Virus record (IMG/VR): IMGVR_UViG_3300009034_004106
Coordinates: 1-34,122 of that record
Reading direction: 5' to 3' (one strand)
Length of the DNA: 34,122 nt
From: a virus
Shown: piece after piece, positions 7,829 to 15,626 of the stretch
How the letters are laid out: the number at the start of each line of letters is the position of its first letter
Position numbering within the stretch: the first letter of the stretch is position 1
Notes under the pieces: model-generated
Seen by the model: only the letters and a program-made list of their open reading frames with translations
Databases searched by the model: none
Told to the model about the DNA's origin: nothing
Program-made: the position numbers and the translations under genes

Positions 7829-8544
7829 TAAAAGTTACCTGTTTTTTGTTTTATAGCTCCCGGACCGAACATGTCGCTTACTTCAAGAAAAGGCTGGCTC
7901 TTTTCGTATTTTGCTTGCTCTTTTTTTATCTTGTCGAAAGCAACAATTAGGATTTGTTTTGCCTCGCCACTAAGCATCTGGCCACTTTCTTCCGCTTCGC
8001 CCTTCTTCTTTAAGATGGCTACTGCTTCAAGAACAATCGCCTCATTACATTCGGGCATGTTTTTTGAGAAGATAGTTTCGCTAGCGGGGGTAGTCAACTT
8101 GTCAATAATTTTCTGTCCCCAAATACTGATGTTACTAGCGCCTTTAACGATTGGGGTCGGAGTTACGAAAAATTGGTGCCCGTGAACCGCCCATTTCTTC
8201 AGGGTACTGTTTGGATTATCCTCTTTAAAAATCAAGAAGTCCTTAAAGGTTAGAGGACTACCATCGGGGTCTTCGCCATACCTATCACCATCAATTTCCA
8301 GTCTATAAGCGGAGTCCGGGCTCCAAGCGTCGGGAAGGTCGTAATAGTCTTGGTTTATCTCGGTGTCAGTCATTTTGGCGTCCTCAAGCAAGGGCCAACG
8401 GAATAACCTACTGGCTTTTAGATAAGCCCTGTTTATGGCTAGGTCAATCGTGGGTTCTGGGAATAGGGAGCTGTTGGCGGCGACGTTAAGGTCTGACCGG
8501 ACAGCCGTCCGAAGTTCTGATAGCTGAGTCAATATCTGGGACAT
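7828..8544 (-). CDS. Head-to-tail adaptor protein (P22 gp4 / T7 gp11 type)
   Basis: 238 residues. The N-terminal third has the adaptor pattern: a helix with LRTAVRSDLN, then FPEPTIDLAINRAYLKASRLFRWPLLEDA, followed by a beta segment YYDLPDAWSPDSAYRLEIDG. Such proteins dock under the portal and seal the DNA channel. The second half is helical and Lys/Glu-rich. It is the first gene behind promoter copy b, with ATG only 6 nt from the -10 hexamer and no Shine-Dalgarno. Family assignment rests on pattern memory and gene order (adaptor before ejection proteins). Confidence 0.7.
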   Translation of the reverse strand: MSQILTQLSELRTAVRSDLNVAANSSLFPEPTIDLAINRAYLKASRLFRWPLLEDAKMTDTEINQDYYDLPDAWSPDSAYRLEIDGDRYGEDPDGSPLTFKDFLIFKEDNPNSTLKKWAVHGHQFFVTPTPIVKGASNISIWGQKIIDKLTTPASETIFSKNMPECNEAIVLEAVAILKKKGEAEESGQMLSGEAKQILIVAFDKIKKEQAKYEKSQPFLEVSDMFGPGAIKQKTGNF

Positions 8545-8550
8545 ACACTA

Positions 8551-8580
8551 ATTTTTTCAAATGAAACTATTTTAAGTCAA
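8551..8580 (-). promoter_or_regulatory. Phage late promoter element, copy b (adaptor/ejection genes)
   Basis: -35 TTGACT (8580-8575), 18-bp spacer with AAATAGTTTCATTT, -10 AAAAAT (8556-8551). The adaptor ATG at 8544 follows after 6 nt, so the transcript would be leaderless or nearly so. Confidence 0.72.
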
Positions 8581-8609
8581 TACGGAGAGAAATGTATTGT
8601 TTGATATGT

Positions 8610-8804
8610 TTAGTTCTTTTTTGATAGGGATTCCAAAGTGAAGATTATCTTCATCCCATGCTTGGCTAAGACCTTTAAGGCGAGTTGAACTTCGTCCGGT
8701 AATATATTGTAAATGGGAAAAGTAATCTCATAACCCATTTTCAGGTTATACTTTTTTAAGATTACTTGGATTTCTTTATCGGCAGTTGCTATATTTTTAC
8801 TCAT
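8610..8804 (-). CDS. Hypothetical protein, 64 aa
   Basis: Start ATG 8804 overlaps the upstream stop within ATGAGTAA, showing coupling. Residues 1-22 are helical and charged (SKNIATADKEIQVILKKYN), the rest alternates hydrophobic strands and a helix (LPDEVQLALKVLAKHGMKII). An ATG at 8867 in the same frame would overlap the upstream gene by 71 nt and is less likely. No family recognised. Confidence 0.5.
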   Translation of the reverse strand: MSKNIATADKEIQVILKKYNLKMGYEITFPIYNILPDEVQLALKVLAKHGMKIIFTLESLSKKN

Positions 8805-8988
8805 TAACTTTAATGATTTTTCCAGTTTTTGTTTTTCTATATTTTTTAGGTGAAATTTCCTCTGCAATTTTACCTTTTACCTTTTCTATTTTCCCATCAA
8901 CACCCCATTGGGGAGTTTTACAATTAGTTTTAAAAACTCCTAAACATATACCTTTTTTATTAAAGACCGCAAAGGTTTTCAGCTTCAT
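8797..8988 (-). CDS. Hypothetical basic protein, 63 aa
   Basis: Begins one nt after the upstream tail-protein stop. The N-terminal half is beta-like (KTFAVFNKKGICLGVFKT) and the C-terminal half is Lys-rich (IEKVKGKIAEEISPKKYRKT). Overlaps the following 64-aa gene by 8 nt. No family recognised; it may be a small virion or assembly factor because it lies among tail genes. Confidence 0.5.
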   Translation of the reverse strand: MKLKTFAVFNKKGICLGVFKTNCKTPQWGVDGKIEKVKGKIAEEISPKKYRKTKTGKIIKVNE

Positions 8989-8989
8989 G

Positions 8990-9832
8990 TTATGATCCTA
9001 ATACTAAATATGCCATTCTTACCCTGTAAATGACGGCTTTTGTATTCCCAACTCCATATTGAAACATTTTTGCCACCATTTTTATTGTATGCTTTCCTGC
9101 TCCAAGAGGCCAAATATCAAAAGTAGTGAGAGATGTTCTATATATTCCGGATGTATCACCAAGCAACTTTTGTACCCTTCTATAAATTGCTCCGTGTTGT
9201 ACCCCAGCAATATCAAAAGGCATATCAAGTTCTCCTTCAAAATCTCCTGCTACTATTCCGTCAAAAAATATATCTGCATTACACATCAATAGAACAACCC
9301 TATTTCTTGAAAACTTAGAAGTTGTTAAGCTGGTTCCTGTGACATCGACATAAGCACCTGTTGTAATCCCCTGGTTATTGGAATATTCGGCTTCTCCATA
9401 TTCAAAATTAGCCAAACTGGCTAAACCATGTCCATCTACCACCACAAAATCTTTTGCTTGTACTATCCCTTTAAAAATTGCATCCCCAGTCGCTCCATCA
9501 ATAGCAAAAGTAGTGATACCAGCCAAGTCACGAGCAGTAATCCCATTAGGAGTTATCCTCAAATCTCCTGAAACACCAGGCATGTATTTCCCAATCTGAA
9601 TCGCCCCATGCTCCGTGAACTCGAACTCCGCCAGTATTTTTCTTGACTTGGTATTCAGGGCAGAAGCCAATAACTCATAGGCAACTTTTTTAGTGGGAAA
9701 GCTCTGGTCTTTAATTTCTTGTTGGCCAAATATGCCTCCCCTTTTATCTTGGGAAGTGGATAAATCAGCCTCGCCTTTAATCGGAAAGGGGGTATCTTGT
9801 ATAGTTTCTGGCTTAAAAACTTTCTCGGGCAT
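8990..9832 (-). CDS. Tail/virion protein with beta-rich C-terminal half
   Basis: 280 residues from ATG 9832, which follows the upstream TAA by one nt; an ATG at 9877 would add 15 residues and overlap the upstream gene by 44 nt. The N-terminus is extended and polar; the middle holds Gly/Thr-rich strands (GDLRITPNGITARDLAGITTFAIDG-type) reminiscent of fibre or appendage proteins; the C-terminal ~150 residues alternate hydrophobic strands and aromatic residues and may be a jelly-roll-like receptor or structural domain. It follows the 528-aa tail protein in the same unit. Exact role unknown. Confidence 0.55.
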   Translation of the reverse strand: MPEKVFKPETIQDTPFPIKGEADLSTSQDKRGGIFGQQEIKDQSFPTKKVAYELLASALNTKSRKILAEFEFTEHGAIQIGKYMPGVSGDLRITPNGITARDLAGITTFAIDGATGDAIFKGIVQAKDFVVVDGHGLASLANFEYGEAEYSNNQGITTGAYVDVTGTSLTTSKFSRNRVVLLMCNADIFFDGIVAGDFEGELDMPFDIAGVQHGAIYRRVQKLLGDTSGIYRTSLTTFDIWPLGAGKHTIKMVAKMFQYGVGNTKAVIYRVRMAYLVLGS

Positions 9833-9833
9833 G

Positions 9834-11420
9834 TTAGTCAAAATATATTTCAAGGCGATGTACCTCCGGGCCGACATTCCCAGACGGGTTCAAAACCACG
9901 CGAGGTTCAAATATCTTTCCTTCTGCTCCTATTAGAAAAACGCCTTTCATTTCATTGTCGGCTTGGAACAATGTCCATTCGCCTTCCATTCTTGCTTGGA
10001 CAAAACTTCCAGTCTTATTTTTCTTGTACCAAAACTCGACAGATGTCCCGGTTGGCAGGGGCTTACACCAAAGTTCCGCGTACTTCCAGTTGTAGATGTT
10101 GACCGGTTTCTTGACTGGTGGTTTCAGGTCTAGCCCCTCGTAAATTGCTCTGGCTTTTACATTTGGGTTGGTTGCTTTTACACCAAAGTCCGTCCCATCC
10201 CGGTAACTAACTAAAACCTTCCCCCCGACGCTAGCTATTGCCCCTAATTCGTCCGCATCAAATTGATAGTCCAAATTCATCACGAAGGGGTGGTTCTTGT
10301 TCGTACGGCCATAGCTGTAAATTCCACCCCTCCCCGTTTCGGCACCATAAACCGCGAAAAGACCCATGTTGCCGACTGACTGCTTATCAATCCAAGAAAG
10401 AGCAGCCTGCTCCCATTCAAAGAAATTAACTTGGTCTATCTCATTACAAACTCCACCAGGGTTTACCTTTCCGCCACCAGGAAAACTTTTAATTGGCATT
10501 GAATCGCTCATGTTAGCGAAAACCAATTCCCCATTTTCTCCTATTTGTGCAAGAGGAACTTCAGAATCAATAGCGGCGTTAATGCCTCTGTCTGGGTCTG
10601 AAGCCCTAATAGTCCCTATAATCGTCCTACCATCTCTCTCAACAAGCGTCTTAGAAAGATTTCCAGGAATTAAATCAAGGGCTTCGTTAGTATAGGAGCC
10701 ATCATAGCCAACCATCGCTAGCCAGGGGCCGTTAGCGATAATTAAAGCACCCCCTGCCTCTATCATAGTGTGCCAATCCGCTGAAGTAAGGTTAGTTTTT
10801 GGCCAACCAGCGTCTTCATCAACATCATTCCAGTCGCTTCGACCTGGTAGTCTTTTTCTGTGAAGATTCCTGTCTGTTGCCCAGTAAAGATGGGTTTGTC
10901 CAGTTGCTAAATACCATTCTGCCGCTCCCTTAATTGCTCCGTCTGGGTCAGTATAAACCCGTAACCAATTCCCATCAGTATCACGGCGGTAGATATTGCC
11001 GGTATTCCCAAAACCGTAAGTGTGTCCGTCTGTGGACTTAACGAACCAGTGGATTAAATCTTCAAAGACTGTAGTTAATCCGGCCGAAGGGCTTGGACTT
11101 AGGCTTGGCGAATGGCTTGGGCTAGGAGACGCACTTGGACTCGGTGAGGCAGAAGGACTCGGAGACGCGGATTCACTTTCAGTAGGGCTAGGAGATGCAC
11201 TCTCTGAGGGTGAAGGACTTTTGCTCGGGCTGGCACTTGGCGACGGAGACGCGGAGGGAGAAATATGAGCATCCTCATCAACCAATGCCTGTTTACAAGA
11301 AAGGTTGTCAACCCGCTTGCGAATGTCTAGGTTGGCACCAAACTTAAAGGCACCAGGAATACCCTTGTCTTCGTAGTCGCTTGGTCCGCCCCTAAAACTG
11401 GTTATTTCAAAGACTGGCAT
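9834..11420 (-). CDS. Tail hub/nozzle-like protein with Ser-Pro linker
   Basis: 528 residues in three parts. Residues 1-53 hold a short head with FRGGPSDYEDKGIPGAF and NLDIRKR. Residues about 54-112 are a Ser-Pro-rich linker. Residues 115-528 are beta-strand- and Trp-rich, with repeated strands of the kind found in beta-propellers (for example HTYGFGNTGNIYRRDTDGNW). Propeller-type proteins form the T7 tail nozzle, so a short-tail nozzle or hub is a reasonable inference given the missing tape measure. The gene is first behind promoter copy c with ATG 6 nt after the -10. The Ser-Pro linker is shared with three other virion-type genes here. Confidence 0.55.
   Translation of the reverse strand: MPVFEITSFRGGPSDYEDKGIPGAFKFGANLDIRKRVDNLSCKQALVDEDAHISPSASPSPSASPSKSPSPSESASPSPTESESASPSPSASPSPSASPSPSHSPSLSPSPSAGLTTVFEDLIHWFVKSTDGHTYGFGNTGNIYRRDTDGNWLRVYTDPDGAIKGAAEWYLATGQTHLYWATDRNLHRKRLPGRSDWNDVDEDAGWPKTNLTSADWHTMIEAGGALIIANGPWLAMVGYDGSYTNEALDLIPGNLSKTLVERDGRTIIGTIRASDPDRGINAAIDSEVPLAQIGENGELVFANMSDSMPIKSFPGGGKVNPGGVCNEIDQVNFFEWEQAALSWIDKQSVGNMGLFAVYGAETGRGGIYSYGRTNKNHPFVMNLDYQFDADELGAIASVGGKVLVSYRDGTDFGVKATNPNVKARAIYEGLDLKPPVKKPVNIYNWKYAELWCKPLPTGTSVEFWYKKNKTGSFVQARMEGEWTLFQADNEMKGVFLIGAEGKIFEPRVVLNPSGNVGPEVHRLEIYFD
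11085..11261 (-). repeat. Ser-Pro linker segment of the 528-aa tail protein
   Basis: Codes for about 59 residues of SPSASPS/SPSES-type sequence between the small head and the beta-rich body. The codons vary synonymously from unit to unit, so the repeat is kept at protein level rather than as recent DNA copies. Confidence 0.8.
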
Positions 11421-11426
11421 ATTTCT

Positions 11427-11456
11427 ATCGTTTCAAATAAAACTATTTTAAGTCTA
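11427..11456 (-). promoter_or_regulatory. Phage late promoter element, copy c
   Basis: -35 TAGACT (11456-11451, weaker than the other copies), identical 18-bp spacer, -10 AACGAT (11432-11427). ATG 11420 follows after 6 nt without a Shine-Dalgarno. Confidence 0.65.
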
Positions 11457-11479
11457 GTCCTAAATTAAAATTCATAAGT

Positions 11480-14400
11480 CTAGGGTCTCCATGTTCTATA
11501 CTTATCAACATAACTAGTGCCTTGCCTACTGTATTTACTAATATGGGTAGTGCTTTTTTCGCTGTATTTAGGAACATGAACGGTATTTTTTTTAGCATAT
11601 TTGCCTGAATGAACGGTATTTTTTTTAGCATATTTATCCGCATGGGCAGTTCCCTTTTCCGCGTATTTGTCAGTATGAACGGTACCCTTTTCAGTATATT
11701 TGTCCGTGTGGACGGTACCTTTTTCAGCGTACTTATCTGTGTGGGGAGTGCCCTTTTCAGTATATTTATCCGTGTGGATGGTGCCTTTTCTGGTGTATTT
11801 ATCGGCATGAACGGTCCCTTTTCTGGTGAGCTTGTCCACAAAAACAGTTCCTTTTTCAGTATATTTTTCTTCATAGATTGGAGGAGAGGGTGACGGACTA
11901 GGTGACAAACTGGGACTAGCTGAGGGACTCGGGCTGGCAGATGGCGAGAGAGACGGCGAAAGTGATGGCGAAGCCGAAGGACTCAGGGATGGACTCAGAC
12001 TTGGTGATAAAGAAGGACTGAGGGATGGTGAAAGCGACGGCGAAACTGACGGACTGACTGAGGGTGAGACACTTGGAGACGCACTCGGGCTTAACGAGGG
12101 ACTCAGGGATGGGCTGACGGATGGGCTTAATGAAGGAGATAAACTCGGACTCAGGGACGGCGACACGCTCGGTGAGACTGAGGGACTCAGGGATGGACTT
12201 AATGAAGGTGATAAAGAAGGGCTTAAACTGGGCGACACCGATGGACTCAAAGACGGACTTGCACTCGGGCTGGGAGAAGCAGAAGGTGATAAGCTCAGTG
12301 AAGCACTAGGAGACGCACTCGGGCTTAACGAGGGACTAGCCCCTACTTGGAGGATAATCTTATCCCCCGTTTCTTGGAATAAGTAATCCCCAACTTCTTG
12401 TAAAAGATAGTCGATTGGAGGAGGGGATGGACTTGGAGATGCACTCGGGCTTGCTGATGGACTTTCGGAAGCAGAAGGAGACAAAGAAGGGCTGACGGAC
12501 GGAGATAAAGAAGGGCTTAAGCTGGGTGAAACCGAGGGCGATAGGGACGGACTCACTGAGGGACTGAGGGAAGGACTAACTGAGGGAGATAAACTCGGAC
12601 TCAGGGACGGCGAAACCGAGGGAGACAGACTTAGAGAAACACTTGGGCTAGCTGAGGGACTTTCTGAAGCGGAAGGCGAAAGAGAGGGGCTCAAGCTCGG
12701 ACTAACTGATGGACTCAACGAGGGTGACAAACTTGGAGAAACACTCGGGCTAAGTGAAGGAGAGACTGAGGGCGAAGCACTTGGCGAGGGACTGGCTGAT
12801 GGGGATAAAGACGGACTCAGGGACTCGGAAACTGACGGGGATAATGACGGACTAAGTGAGGGTGAAACCGACGGGCTTAATGAAGGCGATATACTTGGGC
12901 TTAGGCTCGGGCTCAAAGACAGGCTTACACTCGGGCTAACCGACGGTGATAGACTCGGTGAAGCCGAAGGACTGGCACTAGCTGAAGGACTTAGCGATGG
13001 ACTTAATGACGGAGAAACCGAGGGTGACAAACTTAGAGAAACCGATGGGCTTAGGCTAGGACTTAAACTCGGACTCAAGCTCGGACTTAATGAGGGGCTA
13101 GCACTAGGCGATTCACTTGCACTCGGAGAGAGACTTGGAGACAGAGAAGGACTAACAGAGGGCGAAAGAGAAGGAGATAGGGATGGTGAAACAGAGGGCG
13201 AAAGAGAAGGAGATGCACTTGGGCTTGGGGAAGCACTAGGACTAAGAGATGGGCTAAGTGATGGACTCAGGCTCGGTGAGAGTGAAGGAGATAGGCTCGG
13301 AGATAAAGAAGGGCTTAATGACGGGCTGGCACTTGGACTTTCAGAAGCTGAGGGTGACAATGACGGACTCAGTGAAGGGCTTAGCGAGGGTGATAAAGAA
13401 GGTGAAATACTAGGGCTAAGGCTTGGACTAAGTGAGGGTGAGGCGCTTGGACTCGCAGATAGAGAAGGAGAGAGACTAGGACTCAGACTTGGGCTGGCCG
13501 ATGGGCTTTCTGAAGCCGATGGGCTTAAACTCGGCGAGAGGGATGGTGATACGCTTGGGCTTAACGACGGAGATAGTGATGGACTAACTGAAGGGCTAGG
13601 GCTCGGTGAAAGAGAGGGTGAAGCCGAAGGCGAAGCTGAAAGGCTAGGACTTAGTGAGGGACTCAAACTCGGTGAAACTGATGGACTCAGGGACGGCGAA
13701 ACCGAGGGAGATAAAGACGGGCTCAAACTCGGCGAGATTGAAGGAGACAAAGAAGGGCTAAGTGATGGACTAGCACTTGGGCTTGCAGATAAGCTCGGAC
13801 TAACCGATGGGCTGAGTGAGGGAGATAAACTCGGCGAAACACTTGGGGATAAACTGGGTGACAACGACGGCGAAACCGAGGGTGAAAGGCTCGGACTGGC
13901 CGATTCAGAAGGGGTCGCCGATGGGCTAGCTCCCTCTTGAAGGAGAATCTTGTGACCCGTTTCCTGAAAAAGGAAGTCGGAATCTTCTTGAAGCAAACAA
14001 TCTGAAATCGCCGCGGAAGGAGAAGCAGATGCGCTCGGACTAGCCGATGGACTAGCCGAAAGTGATGGACTTAAACTCGGACTCAAACTTGGACTAGCTT
14101 CATCCTTATAAACATAGAAAATAGCATCGTAAGATGAAAAATACCATGTGTCAACACGATAAAAACTAAGATTACCAGCGTGGGAGGGGGAAAGAGTATC
14201 TACCCCGACCAATACATAATTACTAGAATCTCCCCCTCCATATTCTATGCTCACAACATATTTAGTGCCGTTTACCAGGGTTATCTTGTTAGCCCCAGTA
14301 AAAGTGAAGGTAATAAGTGTGGGAGTTCCATTTAGTGTGGAGATGTCAAAATTTCCAGAAGTCGCCAGAGCCGCTCCTGTGGGTACGCTAGAAGTCCCGA

Positions 14401-14602
14401 AAACCCCGGAATGGGCGTAAATCTTGACAACGGCGTTGCCAGTCGGCGAGCCTCCTTTGCTGAGGAGAAATTTAGCACTGTGTAATACTCCCCCATCACC
14501 AGTAAAAGACTGAGCGACCTTTTCTTGGTGAGACGGGTCACTATCGAGGTAGGCATCATCGTCTCTATTCGCTTCGGGGTAACTGTCTACAATTTGTGCC
14601 AT
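11480..14602 (-). CDS. Giant Ser-Pro-repeat tail fibre/appendage protein
   Basis: 1040 residues. Residues 1-169 form a beta-rich domain (QSFTGDGG, NAVVKIYAHSG, NGTKYVVSIEYGGGDSSNY) resembling lectin or anchor-type jelly rolls seen in surface proteins. About 700 residues of SPSL/SPSV/SPSA repeats follow, interrupted twice by a ~27-residue module (LLQE, FQETG, ILLQ). The C-terminus is eleven 11-residue repeats of KYTEKGTVHTD type. The layout suggests a long, stiff stalk with domains at its ends. The repeat resembles mucin-like O-glycosylated sequence, and glycosyltransferases are encoded just upstream. A long hairpin precedes the start. Fibre role inferred from position between two tail genes. 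Confidence 0.65.
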   Translation of the reverse strand: MAQIVDSYPEANRDDDAYLDSDPSHQEKVAQSFTGDGGVLHSAKFLLSKGGSPTGNAVVKIYAHSGVFGTSSVPTGAALATSGNFDISTLNGTPTLITFTFTGANKITLVNGTKYVVSIEYGGGDSSNYVLVGVDTLSPSHAGNLSFYRVDTWYFSSYDAIFYVYKDEASPSLSPSLSPSLSASPSASPSASASPSAAISDCLLQEDSDFLFQETGHKILLQEGASPSATPSESASPSLSPSVSPSLSPSLSPSVSPSLSPSLSPSVSPSLSASPSASPSLSPSLSPSISPSLSPSLSPSVSPSLSPSVSPSLSPSLSPSLSASPSASPSLSPSPSPSVSPSLSPSLSPSVSPSLSPSLSPSASESPSASPSLSPSLSPSLSASPSASPSLSPSLSPSISPSLSPSLSPSLSPSLSPSASESPSASPSLSPSLSPSLSPSLSPSLSPSLSPSLSPSASPSPSASPSLSPSVSPSLSPSLSPSVSPSLSPSLSPSASESPSASPSLSPSLSPSLSPSLSPSVSLSLSPSVSPSLSPSLSPSASASPSASPSLSPSVSPSVSLSLSPSLSPSISPSLSPSVSPSLSPSLSPSVSESLSPSLSPSASPSPSASPSVSPSLSPSVSPSLSPSLSPSVSPSLSPSLSPSASESPSASPSVSLSLSPSVSPSLSPSLSPSVSPSLSPSVSPSLSPSVSPSLSPSLSPSVSPSLSPSASESPSASPSASPSPSPPPIDYLLQEVGDYLFQETGDKIILQVGASPSLSPSASPSASLSLSPSASPSPSASPSLSPSVSPSLSPSLSPSLSPSLSPSVSPSVSPSLSPSLSPSLSPSVSPSLSPSLSPSASPSVSPSVSPSVSPSLSPSLSPSLSPSLSPSLSPSASPSLSPSLSPSASPSPSASPSLSPSPSPSPPIYEEKYTEKGTVFVDKLTRKGTVHADKYTRKGTIHTDKYTEKGTPHTDKYAEKGTVHTDKYTEKGTVHTDKYAEKGTAHADKYAKKNTVHSGKYAKKNTVHVPKYSEKSTTHISKYSRQGTSYVDKYRTWRP
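11504..11866 (-). repeat. Eleven tandem 33-bp repeats (KYTEKGTVHTD-type)
   Basis: Exactly eleven units of 33 bp encode the 11-residue motif K-Y-x-E/K-K-G/N-T-x-x-x-D with strong Tyr, Lys, Gly-Thr and His periodicity; a partial unit KYRTWRP ends the protein. Units near the C-terminus are the most diverged (KKNTVH, EKSTTH). Confidence 0.85.
11885..14095 (-). repeat. Ser-Pro repeat tract (SPSL/SPSV/SPSA)
   Basis: About 2.2 kb coding for four-residue units of Ser-Pro-Ser-X with X mostly Leu, Val or Ala, plus occasional SES. Two non-repeat modules interrupt it near 12340-12420 and 13926-14012. Serine and proline codons are mixed throughout, so simple slippage alone does not explain the tract. Confidence 0.85.
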
Positions 14603-14621
14603 TTTTCTTCCAAATAATATA

Positions 14622-14673
14622 GGCGGAATAATGAAAATCTTGGGTGGCCACCCTAAACTTTCATTATCCCGCC
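14622..14673 (-). promoter_or_regulatory. Long leader hairpin before the Ser-Pro fibre gene
   Basis: Arms 14622-14636 and 14659-14673 pair over 15 bp, with an inner palindrome GGGTGGCCACCC (14642-14653). The one non-Watson-Crick position is a G-U pair in the minus-strand RNA but an A-C mismatch in the plus-strand RNA, which argues for function in the minus-strand transcript. No T-run follows, so attenuation, RNA stability or processing is as likely as termination. The fibre ATG is 19 nt downstream. Confidence 0.6.
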
Positions 14674-14704
14674 CGTTTAAAAATAACTATTTTTTTCTTA
14701 ACTT

Positions 14705-15538
14705 TTACAAATAAGCACAAACTGCTCTAATAACCAAAGGAACGAGATGGTTTGGGTTATAAATGTTGTCTATGTTAGCCTCAGCTACCATTGTATTTAT
14801 GTAATAGGCGGTTTTACTTGTGAGGGTTAATACTTTTGTCTTAAAATTTGTCACTACTAGATTTGCCGAATTATATTCATGCCAACGAGTTGTGAATTCT
14901 GAATCACTCTGAGCATTATTGGCAGTAGATAGTGTTGTCAGTAGGGTATATGGTCCTGCAGTCGCCTCTGCTATTTGAGCTAAGACTTGATAATCTACAT
15001 TCCAAACACCAATAGGGATAGAAATTGAAACACTGCCAAGGTTATACCAAGCACCTCCCGTAGGAGTGGCTTGTGTTCTTAATGTCGTGTCTGATACTTT
15101 TACTGTCCATTTAGTCGGGTCAAGAGGAAAACCAAGGGGTGCTTTTTGAGTTGAATAATAAGGATTGGTAATCGCCGCATCAACTAAAGTATAATCAGTC
15201 CCACCATAGACAGTGATTGTTGAACCTGGGTCATCAAAAACAACTTTAGTGATAATGAAATACTTAACCGTGGTTTGAGTTAGTTTAATCCTCATCCCTG
15301 CAGAGTATTTGCCTGTCTTATCTCCTGAAATAGTAAAAGTGAAGGTAGGAGCATCGGCCGAAGCATAAGTCCAAGTTTCATTAGCAGCAATCCAGCCATC
15401 AAAACCATAATGTAAAAGATTCTCTCTAGTTACTTTCTTAGTAATAGGAGTTCCAGCAGGGTCATCAACAATAGCTACTAAATCTCCATTAACAGGAGCG
15501 GTTAATTCAGTAAGTTCTGTGATTTTTTTGTCTGCCAT
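14705..15538 (-). CDS. Tail fibre/appendage protein
   Basis: 277 residues. The N-terminus KKITELTELTAPVNGDLVAIVDD followed by TKKVT.. matches a widespread short virion-attachment motif found at the start of phage appendage proteins. The rest is Thr/Tyr-rich beta structure (GWIAANETWTYASADAPTF, KYFIITKVVFDDPGSTITVY). It is alone behind promoter copy d, with a ~58-nt leader that contains the shared leader hairpin. Likely a receptor-binding or fibre component; the receptor cannot be read. Confidence 0.65.
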   Translation of the reverse strand: MADKKITELTELTAPVNGDLVAIVDDPAGTPITKKVTRENLLHYGFDGWIAANETWTYASADAPTFTFTISGDKTGKYSAGMRIKLTQTTVKYFIITKVVFDDPGSTITVYGGTDYTLVDAAITNPYYSTQKAPLGFPLDPTKWTVKVSDTTLRTQATPTGGAWYNLGSVSISIPIGVWNVDYQVLAQIAEATAGPYTLLTTLSTANNAQSDSEFTTRWHEYNSANLVVTNFKTKVLTLTSKTAYYINTMVAEANIDNIYNPNHLVPLVIRAVCAYL

Positions 15539-15552
15539 GTTATATTTTTGGA

Positions 15553-15586
15553 AACTTTACCGTCCTTAAAGAAGGGTTTGGAAGTT
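15553..15586 (-). promoter_or_regulatory. Leader hairpin element, copy L4
   Basis: Minus-strand frame TTCCAAACC-hairpin-CGGTAAAG. The hairpin is CCTT-CTTT-AAGG (15564-15575). Outer AACTT and AAGTT can also pair. Related elements lie before the capsid gene (L2), scaffold-like gene (L3) and possibly terminase (L1), with different loop sequences but a kept stem. Confidence 0.5.
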
Positions 15587-15596
15587 ATCTATTTTC

Positions 15597-15626
15597 AGAA
15601 TATGAAACAAAACTATTTCTAGTCAA
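15597..15626 (-). promoter_or_regulatory. Phage late promoter element, copy d
   Basis: -35 TTGACT (15626-15621), 18-bp spacer with GAAATAGTTTTGTTTC, -10 TATTCT (15602-15597). It overlaps the end of the 544-aa glycosyltransferase gene and drives the 277-aa tail gene through a long leader. Confidence 0.75.

Noticed and set aside
11443-11874. 143-residue basic frame at the fibre C-terminus
   Set aside because: It is an out-of-frame reading of the 33-bp repeats, which explain its own periodicity.
11480-14095. CRISPR array
   Set aside because: The repeats are continuous coding triplets with no unique spacers and varied codons.
11480-14602. Diversity-generating retroelement target
   Set aside because: No reverse transcriptase or template repeat was found in the window.
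14676-14710. Tenth promoter copy
   Set aside because: AAATAGTTATTTTT resembles the spacer, but both the -35 and -10 positions are poor (no TTGAC, -10 ACGGGC).
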